Positions 1-5,801 of a DNA stretch of 7,080 bases are shown here, piece by piece (positions within the stretch are counted from its first letter, which is position 1; the number at the start of each line of letters is the position of its first letter). The DNA is from Candidatus Pollutiaquabacter sp. (GTDB lineage: Bacteria; Bacteroidota; Bacteroidia; AKYH767-A; 2013-40CM-41-45). Where the stretch lies: assembly GCA_903854075.1 (NCBI GenBank), contig CAINVI010000183.1, positions 1 through 7,080 of the forward strand, read 5' to 3'. A program made the translations under genes and the position numbers. The notes below the pieces were generated by a model. It made no database searches, was not told the origin of the DNA, and was given only the letters and a program-made list of their open reading frames with translations.

Positions 1-467
1 AATGCCGCCACGGAGTCGATTACAATGATATCAATAGCTCCGGAACGGATGAGGTTATCGGCGATTTCAAGGGCCTGCTCTCCGTTATCCGGCTGGGAAA
101 TCAACAAATCCTCCAGATTCACGCCAAGCTTTTGCGCATACAAACGATCGAAAGCGTGCTCCGCATCAATAAAGGCAGCTATACCGCCATTTTTTTGTGC
201 GTTGGCAATCGTCTGGATAGCCATGGTGGTTTTACCTGAACTTTCAGGACCGTAGATTTCGACTACTCGTCCTTTTGGCAAACCGCCAATTCCAAGCGCG
301 GTATCCAATGTGATGGAGCCGGTGGAAATGGTTTCGACCGGTTCAACGACCTCATCACCCAACTTCATGATCGTTCCTTTTCCGTAGGTCTTTTCCAGCT
401 TGTCGATCGTCAGCTGAAGCGCCTTCAACTTCTCCTTTGCGTTCTCTTTTACTTCTGCAGTTGCCAT
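1..467 (-). CDS. recA: RecA recombinase, N-terminal part (cut by window edge)
   Basis: RecA is the ATP-dependent DNA strand-exchange protein. It forms filaments on single-stranded DNA, drives homologous recombination and, in organisms with LexA, triggers repressor self-cleavage. Only 155 complete codons are present; the C-terminal half lies left of base 1. Visible landmarks are the N-terminal helical region (about residues 1-35), the 'STGSITLDTALGIGGLPKGR' lead into the core, Walker A GPESSGKT at residues 73-80, the catalytic-glutamate segment DAEHAFD with Glu103, and Walker B IIVID ending at Asp151 followed by SVAA. The DAEHAFDRLY and SQPDNGEQALEIADNLIRSGA wording matches Bacteroidota RecA. 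The ATG at 465-467 gives the expected family start (MATAEVKENAKEKLKALQ...). There is no strong Shine-Dalgarno sequence, only an A/T-rich leader, which is usual in this phylum. The gene stands alone behind its own promoter (513-541). Confidence 0.98.
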   Translation of the reverse strand, partial: MATAEVKENAKEKLKALQLTIDKLEKTYGKGTIMKLGDEVVEPVETISTGSITLDTALGIGGLPKGRVVEIYGPESSGKTTMAIQTIANAQKNGGIAAFIDAEHAFDRLYAQKLGVNLEDLLISQPDNGEQALEIADNLIRSGAIDIIVIDSVAA

Positions 468-512
468 AATTTTTATAGGATTAATGTTTGATTATTTCGA
501 TGTTCAACACTG

Positions 513-541
513 CAAATATACAATGATTGTCTCACAAACAA
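513..541 (-). promoter_or_regulatory. recA promoter, Bacteroidota type
   Basis: Read on the minus strand, TATATTTG (513-520) matches the Bacteroidota -7 consensus TAnnTTTG exactly. A TTG (539-541) lies 18 nt upstream, inside the 17-23 nt spacing reported for this promoter class. The octamer ends 45 nt before the recA ATG, so the leader would be roughly 40 nt. The assignment rests on motif match and position only. Confidence 0.6.
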
Positions 542-563
542 CAATCATGATTGTTAAACAATC
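520..563. promoter_or_regulatory. Palindrome cluster on the recA promoter (candidate operator)
   Basis: The perfect 16-bp palindrome AACAATCATGATTGTT occupies 540-555 and touches the -33 TTG of the recA promoter. An 11-bp odd palindrome, ACAATGATTGT, at 520-530 sits in the spacer just upstream of the -7 octamer. A further AACAATCA half-site lies at 557-564, 17 bp from the identical half-site at 540-547, and another ACAATC lies at 591-596. Repeated inverted half-sites over a promoter are what a dimeric repressor site looks like. For recA an SOS-type regulator is the obvious guess, but the sequence does not match the LexA boxes I know (CTGT-N8-ACAG or GAAC-N4-GTTC), so the binding protein is unknown. 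The region is AT-rich, which makes chance half-sites more likely. Confidence 0.45.
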
Positions 564-735
564 AAAATAGTTATTAACAAAGGTGGCCAAACAATCCTCA
601 AAAGCGGCAATTGTTGAGAAATTTTAGCATTTACGCTCCTTAATACCTGCAACACCTGAAATGGCGTTCTTTGTAATTAGGGTAATAAGGAATCCCTGAA
701 CCTTTTAAAAACTCAAAACCAAGCTCCTTCCCAAC
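564..735. other. Non-coding spacer between the PspC gene and recA
   Basis: Together with the promoter region, this makes a gap of 268 bases between recA and the PspC-domain gene. I see no RNA gene and no convincing ORF here. There is no strong terminator for the PspC operon: the best inverted repeat near 680-700 (AGGG...CCCT) has only a 4-bp stem and no T-tract. The reading frame of the PspC gene continues in frame past its stop for 31 sense codons (735-643) to a TAA at 640-642, which is probably chance. Confidence 0.5.
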
Positions 736-2430
736 TTACTTCGGTTTACGAATATTGATTCCGGTGGAATCAAGGCTGATGACCGCGCCATTTACGGCAT
801 TTACCTGAATTCCGGTACTGTCAATACGTACAATTGCATCATCGTCGGTGGGCATCGAACCGACAGCCGTCTCAGTTCCGTTACAATCCAGACACGATAA
901 ACCATCGGGAGTCATTTTCCAATACCGGTTGACCATATCGTGATCGTAAATATTCTGAGCATTCTCCACATCATACAGCAGCTGATCCATGCTTTCGCTG
1001 ATAAAGATGGTTTCTCCCACGGGAACTTGCAGAATAAGTTGCACCCGCTGATTACGATATTTTGCAAGTTTATCCATTGAAAATGTTGGACTAAGCTCCA
1101 AAACAGAATCCTGCACAAGAAGCGAATAGTTCAATTGTGTTGCATTGTTACGGGCTGCCGAAGCATCACTACCTTTTGCAAAGAAAAGTTCGATGAGCCG
1201 GAATTGGCCGTCAGGACTTTTTACGATATCCAATTTCACCTTGTTGGATACTAGCCGATCGTTGACTAAAGAAAGGTCCCAATCCGGTTCGTCTTGTTGA
1301 TCACCGTATTTCTTTTCCAAATCGCCATCGTTAGTAGTGGCCAAGACCAACGTCTTTCCGGACGTTGCAGAAATGATCAATTCTTTTCGGACACTCTCTT
1401 CCACCTTGAATTCCTTCAGCGCATCAAGACCGAGAAAAACCAGTAACGCAATCCCCACCAACCAAAGTCCTAGTACACTGAATCCGACCATCCGGGAAAC
1501 TTTGAGGTTAAACAGCAGTTTGGCACCGGCCCAGGCAAGAAGGAGAAACGGAATTCCTATAGTAAGTGCCAGGCCGGCCATTGCCCAGATAAAGGCTCCA
1601 GTTCCTGTGAAAGATGACTGTAGCAAAAGCGGAAAGGAAACGCCCGGAATATGAAACACGATACCGAATAGACCGGCAAACAAGGCTAATGCAACAACCA
1701 ATCCAATAAACAAGAAGAAAACAGCGAATAGTTTTACGACTACTTTAAGTATCAGCTGTATGACGTCTGCAATACCCTGGAATATATTTCTAAAAACAGA
1801 ACCGGCGTTTTTACGACCGTATTCGGCATAGCGCTCTGCACGTACTTTCAACTGTTCCATCTCTTCTTTTACATTCTTTTCGATGTTGGAAAGGTTGACA
1901 GGCCGGCCACGCATGCGTAATTTATCGGCGCTTGATTTTGCTTCCGGAATCGCAATCCAAAGAATGATGTAGAACAGCAAACCAGTTCCCAATCCAAAAA
2001 ACAAAAAGGCGAACAGTAAGCGTATCCAGACAGTATCGATATTAAAATAAGCACCTACTCCGGAGCACACGCCGCCCAATACCTTATCATCCGGATCACG
2101 GAAAAGTTTCCGATCTGCTCCGGCACTGTTTTCATACGCTTGTCCGCTGCTAGCACCGGTAGTATCTCCGGCAGAAAAATCTTCCGGCTTACCCATCGTT
2201 GCCATGACCGGCTCCACATCCTGCAAGGTGATCACCTGGTTGGGTTCCTTGATCAAAGCAGCCAGCATTTCCGCTATACGTGCTTCTACATCCTGCATGA
2301 TTTCATCCCGGCCGTCGGTATTACCGAGCGAACGGCGAATACTGTCCAGGTAAGCGAGAAATTTTTCATACGCATTTTCATCGAGGTGGAAATTCATTCC
2401 ACCGATATTCACGGTGATGGTCTTGTTCAT
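736..2430 (-). CDS. PspC-domain envelope-stress membrane protein, 564 aa
   Basis: PspC proteins are inner-membrane parts of the phage-shock (envelope stress) response; this is the long Bacteroidota form. Residues 1-88 are a soluble N-terminal module (MNKTITVNIGGMNFHLDENAY..., ...VEPVMATMGKPEDF). The PspC domain spans about 107-165: RKLFRDPDDKVLGGVCSGVGAYF, then a hydrophobic helix at 135-161. A charged, probably helical stretch (about 180-210) follows, then three hydrophobic segments at about 225-258, 280-303 and 313-335. The remaining C-terminal region (about 340-564) is soluble, contains a CLDC pair (Cys513, Cys516) and ends with two DSTGI repeats (537-541, 554-558), which suggests a beta-rich adhesin-like or head-type domain. 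The start ATG overlaps the upstream PadR stop as ATGA, so the two genes are almost certainly co-transcribed and translationally coupled. The signal the protein senses cannot be read from the sequence. Confidence 0.9.
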   Translation of the reverse strand: MNKTITVNIGGMNFHLDENAYEKFLAYLDSIRRSLGNTDGRDEIMQDVEARIAEMLAALIKEPNQVITLQDVEPVMATMGKPEDFSAGDTTGASSGQAYENSAGADRKLFRDPDDKVLGGVCSGVGAYFNIDTVWIRLLFAFLFFGLGTGLLFYIILWIAIPEAKSSADKLRMRGRPVNLSNIEKNVKEEMEQLKVRAERYAEYGRKNAGSVFRNIFQGIADVIQLILKVVVKLFAVFFLFIGLVVALALFAGLFGIVFHIPGVSFPLLLQSSFTGTGAFIWAMAGLALTIGIPFLLLAWAGAKLLFNLKVSRMVGFSVLGLWLVGIALLVFLGLDALKEFKVEESVRKELIISATSGKTLVLATTNDGDLEKKYGDQQDEPDWDLSLVNDRLVSNKVKLDIVKSPDGQFRLIELFFAKGSDASAARNNATQLNYSLLVQDSVLELSPTFSMDKLAKYRNQRVQLILQVPVGETIFISESMDQLLYDVENAQNIYDHDMVNRYWKMTPDGLSCLDCNGTETAVGSMPTDDDAIVRIDSTGIQVNAVNGAVISLDSTGINIRKPK

Positions 2431-2771
2431 GATTGGGTTTCGGATTTAGTGGTGAGATTAACCGCTTCTACCAGTTCGTTCCAGGTCAACTGTAAAGCGT
2501 GTAAGAATTCGCGACCTTCGACGGTCAGTGAATAATATTTGCGGGGTGGTCCGGACTTACTCTCTTCCCACCGGTATTGCAGAAGGCCTGCATTCTTCAA
2601 CCGCGTCAATAGCGGATATAAAGTACCTTCCACGACAATCAATCGGGACGCTTTCATTTCAGCGATGATGTCGGATGGATACACTTCATTCCGTGACAGG
2701 ATGGAAAGAATGCAGAACTCCAGCACGCCTTTACGCATTTGGGCTTGTGCATTTTCAAGGTTACTGCTCAT
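2427..2771 (-). CDS. PadR-family transcriptional regulator
   Basis: This is a small winged-helix DNA-binding protein of 114 aa, the usual length of the minimal PadR class. MRKGVLEFCILSILSRNEVYPSDIIAEM (residues 12-39) is the PadR N-terminal helix plus the start of the helix-turn-helix. VEGTLYPLLTRLKNAGLL (47-64) is the recognition-helix signature, and GPPRKYYSLTVEGREFL (74-90) is the wing. The remainder (91-114) is a short C-terminal helix probably used for dimerisation. PadR regulators typically repress their own operon and a neighbouring gene. Here the partner is the PspC-domain gene, which overlaps the PadR stop codon by 4 bp. The start at 2771 was chosen because it gives the complete family N-terminus and lies 19 nt downstream of a good -7 promoter element. 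The inducer is unknown. Confidence 0.93.
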   Translation of the reverse strand: MSSNLENAQAQMRKGVLEFCILSILSRNEVYPSDIIAEMKASRLIVVEGTLYPLLTRLKNAGLLQYRWEESKSGPPRKYYSLTVEGREFLHALQLTWNELVEAVNLTTKSETQS

Positions 2772-2787
2772 CTTCTTTCGATTTGTT

Positions 2788-2805
2788 ATGCAAATATATA
2801 TGCAT
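2788..2805. promoter_or_regulatory. Near-palindrome on the padR promoter (candidate PadR operator)
   Basis: ATGCAAATATATATGCAT is an 18-bp inverted repeat with perfect arms ATGCA-N8-TGCAT and one mismatched symmetric pair inside. It covers the -7 element completely. Known PadR operators have the form ATGT-N8-ACAT, so the spacing agrees and the arms are similar but not identical. Autorepression by the PadR protein is the natural inference. The inner AT repeat is low-complexity, so chance symmetry contributes. Confidence 0.45.
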
Positions 2806-2822
2806 TAAACACTACTTTGCAA
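2791..2822 (-). promoter_or_regulatory. Promoter of the padR-pspC operon
   Basis: On the minus strand TATATTTG (2791-2798) matches TAnnTTTG exactly, with TTG (2820-2822) 21 nt upstream. The octamer ends 19 nt before the PadR start codon, implying a very short leader. No other promoter is visible between the two genes, which overlap. Confidence 0.55.
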
Positions 2823-2895
2823 TACATAGTACTAAATAAAATACAAGATATTGATTATTAATACTATAAAAATTGTAATTCGTACATAGTTAAAC

Positions 2896-2923
2896 GAAAA
2901 AACCCCGTCGACGGACGGGGTTT
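2896..2923 (-). terminator. Rho-independent terminator of the FKBP operon
   Basis: On the minus strand, a perfect 10-bp stem (AAACCCCGTC / GACGGGGTTT, plus-strand arms 2900-2909 and 2914-2923) closes a 4-nt loop and runs into a T-tract (plus-strand A run 2897-2902, partly in the stem). It begins 23 nt after the stop codon of the second FKBP gene, so it ends that operon. The tract on the other side is interrupted, so it is directional rather than bidirectional. Confidence 0.93.
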
Positions 2924-2946
2924 GAAATTATTATTCTATTTCTTGA

Positions 2947-3660
2947 TTACTTTTTTCCTTTAATCTCGAGGAGTTCCAAATCAAAGATAAGTGCTGAATT
3001 GGGTGTGATGGGACCTTGTCCGCGATCGCCGTAGGCCAGATCGGACGGTACATATAAACGGTATTTGGATCCGACGCTCATCAGCTGCAGGGCTTCCGTC
3101 CAGCCTTTGATCACAGCACCCACCGGAAATTCCACCGGCTCACCACGATCCACCGAGGAATCGAATACCGTTCCGTCAATCAGCGTACCATGATAGTTCG
3201 TTTTCACCGTATCATTGATCGTTGGTTTCGGGCCTGTACCCTCTTTGACCACCTCGTATTGCAATCCGCTGGCTGTGGTAATGATGCCTTTCTTTTTACC
3301 GTTCTCATCGAGGAATGACTTGCATTTAGCCAGGTTGTCGTTTGACTTTTTGGATTGTTGCTCGGCCAGGTATTTTTGAATAACGCCTTGCGCTTCGAAT
3401 TGAGAAATCAACAGATTAGTGTCGCCGCTCAGCGCCACTGCCATGGCTTGTTTTAAGATATCCAGATTCAAAGAATCGAGATTATCCTTTTTCATATTAG
3501 AACCGATGGAAATACCGATACTATAAGCCATAGAGTCCGATAGCGAAGTAAGTTCTGTAGAAGAACTTCCGCCGGAATTACAAGCATAAAAAGATGCGTT
3601 CGATGCTACGAACAGTAAAGCCAGCAATCGCGCGGCTGTTTTTTTAATTGGATTGTTCAT
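2947..3660 (-). CDS. FKBP-type peptidyl-prolyl isomerase, probable lipoprotein
   Basis: This protein catalyses cis-trans isomerisation of X-Pro bonds, helping exported proteins fold. Its 237 residues are laid out like FkpA/Mip. A signal sequence (1-26) ends in FYAC with Cys27 followed by NSGGSSS, a degenerate lipobox that suggests lipidation. An FKBP-N helical dimerisation region covers about 36-125, and the FKBP catalytic domain about 130-234. Conserved active-site positions are visible: Tyr156 (NYHGTL), Phe166-Asp167 (VFDSS), Val183-Ile184, Trp187, Tyr210 (LAYG) and Phe226. It is the second gene of the operon, 39 nt after the first FKBP gene, with no promoter motif in between and a strong terminator after it. 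By hand count its catalytic domain is about 70% identical to that of its neighbour, so the pair arose by tandem duplication. The weak point is the lipobox: Phe and Tyr at -3 and -2 are unusual. Confidence 0.93.
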   Translation of the reverse strand: MNNPIKKTAARLLALLFVASNASFYACNSGGSSSTELTSLSDSMAYSIGISIGSNMKKDNLDSLNLDILKQAMAVALSGDTNLLISQFEAQGVIQKYLAEQQSKKSNDNLAKCKSFLDENGKKKGIITTASGLQYEVVKEGTGPKPTINDTVKTNYHGTLIDGTVFDSSVDRGEPVEFPVGAVIKGWTEALQLMSVGSKYRLYVPSDLAYGDRGQGPITPNSALIFDLELLEIKGKK

Positions 3661-3699
3661 GAAGTAGGATGAGTTAATGATAATTTTAAATGATCTGGC

Positions 3700-4416
3700 T
3701 TATTGGAATTTTCCGTCTTTTTTAATGCCCAACAATTCCACTTCGAAAATCAAAGTGGTATTCGGACCAATCGTTGGGCCCATTTGCTGAGAGCCATAGG
3801 CAAGATCTGAAGGAACGTACAAGCGGTATTTGGAGCCTACGTTCATCAGTTGCAATCCTTCCTGCCAGCCGCGGATAACACCGGACAACGGAAAATCAAT
3901 CGGTTCGCCACGCTCAACGGAGCTATCGAAGACTTTACCGTCAATTAAGGTGCCGTGGTAATGTGTCTTCACGGTATCAGTCAATGCGGGCTTAGGTCCT
4001 GTTCCCTGAACAATTACTTCATATTGCAGTCCGCTTTCCGTGGTGGTAATTCCTTTTTTCTTTTTGTTCTCTTCTAAAAACTGCGTGCCGATGGCAGCAT
4101 TAGCTTCCGCCTGCAACTTGGCTTTTTCTTCGGTCTCCTTATTCTTTTGCATTTGGCAGGTCTGGAAAACCGATTGTGCCTGTTGCATAGTGAGTGCACC
4201 TTCTTCTCCGTTCATAGCCGTTTTTAAGGCACTCATGAACAGATCAAGATTAAGTGGCGTAAAACCATTTTTAACAAAATCAGCACCCACAAACAAGCCT
4301 ATACTGTATGACAACGAATCGTTGGTGGTTTCGAATTTCACAGGCTTCTTGCCAGACTGTGCGGAGGCTGCGAAAAAAGACCAGCAGCAAATGGTCAGTA
4401 CGAGGATTTTTTTCAT
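3700..4416 (-). CDS. FKBP-type peptidyl-prolyl isomerase, periplasmic
   Basis: This is the paralogue of the following gene, 238 aa. Residues 1-19 form a classical signal peptide (MKKILVLTICCWSFFAASA) with an A-S-A cleavage site before Gln20; there is no lipobox, so the mature protein should be soluble in the periplasm. Residues about 30-118 are the helical FKBP-N dimerisation region, with a charged coiled-coil-like stretch (KNKETEEKAKLQAEANA, 91-107). The FKBP domain covers about 122-233: Tyr153 (HYHGTL), Phe163-Asp164, Val180-Ile181, Trp184, Tyr207 and Phe224 occupy the standard ligand-pocket positions, so it should be active. It is the first gene of the two-gene operon and sits 25 nt downstream of a TAnnTTTG element. 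The N-terminal halves of the two paralogues differ much more than the catalytic domains, suggesting different clients or partners. Confidence 0.94.
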   Translation of the reverse strand: MKKILVLTICCWSFFAASAQSGKKPVKFETTNDSLSYSIGLFVGADFVKNGFTPLNLDLFMSALKTAMNGEEGALTMQQAQSVFQTCQMQKNKETEEKAKLQAEANAAIGTQFLEENKKKKGITTTESGLQYEVIVQGTGPKPALTDTVKTHYHGTLIDGKVFDSSVERGEPIDFPLSGVIRGWQEGLQLMNVGSKYRLYVPSDLAYGSQQMGPTIGPNTTLIFEVELLGIKKDGKFQ

Positions 4417-4441
4417 GATGATAAATTAATAGGAAGGGCTG

Positions 4442-4449
4442 CAAAACTA
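4442..4449 (-). promoter_or_regulatory. -7 promoter element of the FKBP operon
   Basis: On the minus strand TAGTTTTG fits TAnnTTTG and ends 25 nt before the start codon of the first FKBP gene. No TTG is found at the normal 17-23 nt distance upstream, so the -33 half is weak or absent. Confidence 0.42.
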
Positions 4450-4471
4450 CGAAAAAGCTGTCATTTTGCAC

Positions 4472-4479
4472 TACCTTTG
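4472..4479 (+). promoter_or_regulatory. -7 promoter element of the glycosyltransferase gene
   Basis: TACCTTTG fits TAnnTTTG and ends 19 nt before the ATG at 4499. No clear TTG lies at the usual distance upstream. It faces away from the FKBP promoter; the two -7 elements are only 22 bp apart, so the upstream half of each promoter overlaps the other. Confidence 0.4.
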
Positions 4480-4498
4480 AAATACGATTGCAAGTTGC

Positions 4499-5701
4499 AT
4501 GCCAAAAGTTCTACAAATCGTTAACCGGCTAAATTTAGGGGGAATCATCTCCAATGCAGCCCTTTTGTCCCGTTACTTGCCGGACAACTACGAATCTATC
4601 TTTTTGGCCGGTCCAAAACAGGATTCCGAAGAGAGCGCCGCTTTCATCCTCGAAGAGCTTGGACTTTCATATACTGAAATACCTGAAATGCAGCGGTCTC
4701 TCCACCCGTTCCGCGATCGTCAGGCATACCTAAAATTAAGAAGTATTATTAAAGAATTCCGACCGGACATCGTGCATACCCACGCCGCAAAGGCGGGTGC
4801 GCTTGGTCGGCTCGCAGCGTATCATGAAAACGTCCCGGTTATTTTGCACACGTTTCACGGTCATATTTTCCATTCCTATTTCAATCCGGTTGTATCAAAA
4901 GTCTTTGTTCAGATTGAACGTTACCTGGCCGGAATAAGTGACGGTATAATTTCAATCAGTGACCGGCAAAAATTGGAACTCGGGGAAATTCATAAAATCT
5001 GTTCTCCGGATAAAATACATGTTATTCCGTATGGATTCGATCTTCGTAAATTCGGGGAGAATGTCGAACAAAAAAGAAATCTTTTCCGTTCGCAGTACCA
5101 GATTGCTGACGATGAATTGGCAGTTGGTATTATCGGCCGGCTGGTTCCGATTAAAAACCATTCGCTTTTTCTGCAAGCCATTGCGCAGCTGCAACAACAA
5201 ACTTCACGAAAAATGCGCTTCATGATTGTAGGTGACGGTGAAGTTCGTGAAGCCTTGCTACAGGAATGTGAACGCCTTCACATCGATTATACTTTTTACC
5301 CGGAATCACCTCGAAAAGCACTGGTGACGTTCACCAGCTGGCGCAAGGATGTGGATGTAGTGCTCAATGGGTTGGACATGATAGCGCTCACTTCCTTGAA
5401 CGAAGGCACACCGGTAAGTTTAATTGAAGCCCAATCCGCCGAGAAAGCCATCGTAACTACGGATGTGGGTGGCGTGAGAAACGCTGTACTTCCCGACAGG
5501 TCGGCGGTACTTGTTGCTTCGGGCAATGTACATGGATTTGCAGCTGCATTAACCGAGCTAATTGAGAATGATGAAAAGCGGCTGAAAATGGCTTCCGCCG
5601 GAAAAGATTTCGTGCTGGAACACTACCATTATACCCGACTAATTCGGGACACACAAGCTTTGTACGAAAAATTATTAGCGGCGAAAGCTAAAAAGCGCTG
5701 A
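4499..5701 (+). CDS. GT4-family glycosyltransferase (GT-B fold)
   Basis: This is a retaining, nucleotide-sugar-dependent glycosyltransferase of 400 aa, acting at the cytoplasmic face of the membrane in polysaccharide assembly; the exact sugar cannot be read. The N-terminal Rossmann domain opens VLQIVNRLNLGGIISNAALLSRYL (residues 4-27), the GG-containing acceptor-side loop of the family, and continues with RPDIVHTHAAKAGALGRLAAY (88-108) and HTFHGHIF (117-124). The C-terminal donor-binding domain starts near 205: VGIIGRLVPIKNH (209-221) supplies the conserved Arg214 and Lys219, FMIVGDGE (241-248) follows, and the EX7E motif is NEGTPVSLIE with Glu302 and Glu310. TTDVGGVRNAV (320-330) completes the nucleotide-sugar site. 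No membrane segment is seen. It has its own promoter and is followed after 100 nt by polysaccharide export genes in the same direction, which supports an exopolysaccharide role. No Shine-Dalgarno sequence is evident. Confidence 0.92.
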   Translation: MPKVLQIVNRLNLGGIISNAALLSRYLPDNYESIFLAGPKQDSEESAAFILEELGLSYTEIPEMQRSLHPFRDRQAYLKLRSIIKEFRPDIVHTHAAKAGALGRLAAYHENVPVILHTFHGHIFHSYFNPVVSKVFVQIERYLAGISDGIISISDRQKLELGEIHKICSPDKIHVIPYGFDLRKFGENVEQKRNLFRSQYQIADDELAVGIIGRLVPIKNHSLFLQAIAQLQQQTSRKMRFMIVGDGEVREALLQECERLHIDYTFYPESPRKALVTFTSWRKDVDVVLNGLDMIALTSLNEGTPVSLIEAQSAEKAIVTTDVGGVRNAVLPDRSAVLVASGNVHGFAAALTELIENDEKRLKMASAGKDFVLEHYHYTRLIRDTQALYEKLLAAKAKKR

Positions 5702-5751
5702 ATTCAGGTTTATTTCACTCTTTTTAAGTACGCCGACTACCGGTTGTTTAT

Positions 5752-5783
5752 TTGCTTTGTACCACAATTCGGTCGTATTTTTG
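5752..5783 (+). promoter_or_regulatory. Promoter of the polysaccharide export genes
   Basis: TATTTTTG (5776-5783) matches TAnnTTTG and ends 18 nt before the ATG of the export lipoprotein. TTG at 5752-5754 lies 21 nt upstream (a second TTTG at 5756-5759 is 16 nt away). No terminator hairpin is visible after the glycosyltransferase, so read-through from that gene may add to transcription. Confidence 0.5.
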
Positions 5784-5801
5784 TAAGGATACCCAACTTT
5801 C

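Noticed and set aside
25..255. 76-codon plus-strand open frame inside recA
   Set aside because: It is antisense to the conserved RecA core including Walker A; no independent evidence of a gene.
675..705. Possible terminator for the PspC operon
   Set aside because: The best stem (AGGG/CCCT) is 4 bp with an 11-nt loop and has no following T-tract, so it does not qualify.
1337..1654. 105-codon open frame on the plus strand, antisense to the PspC gene
   Set aside because: It lies wholly inside the strongly supported PspC coding region on the other strand, is rich in Ser/Asn/Arg/Pro without family motifs, and has no promoter or neighbours in its direction.
2140..2535. 131-codon plus-strand open frame across the padR-pspC junction
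   Set aside because: It is a shadow of two clearly recognised minus-strand genes; the translation shows no domain signature.
2823..2890. Direct repeat TACATAGT at 2823-2830 and 2883-2890, plus TAGTACTA palindrome at 2827-2834
   Set aside because: The repeats are only 8 bp in a very AT-rich spacer, so chance occurrence is likely; noted only because they flank the padR promoter region.
4040..4429. 129-codon plus-strand open frame antisense to the first FKBP gene
   Set aside because: Its Phe/Ser/Cys-rich stretches are the complement of Lys/Glu-rich coding sequence in the FKBP gene, and the sense gene is unambiguous.
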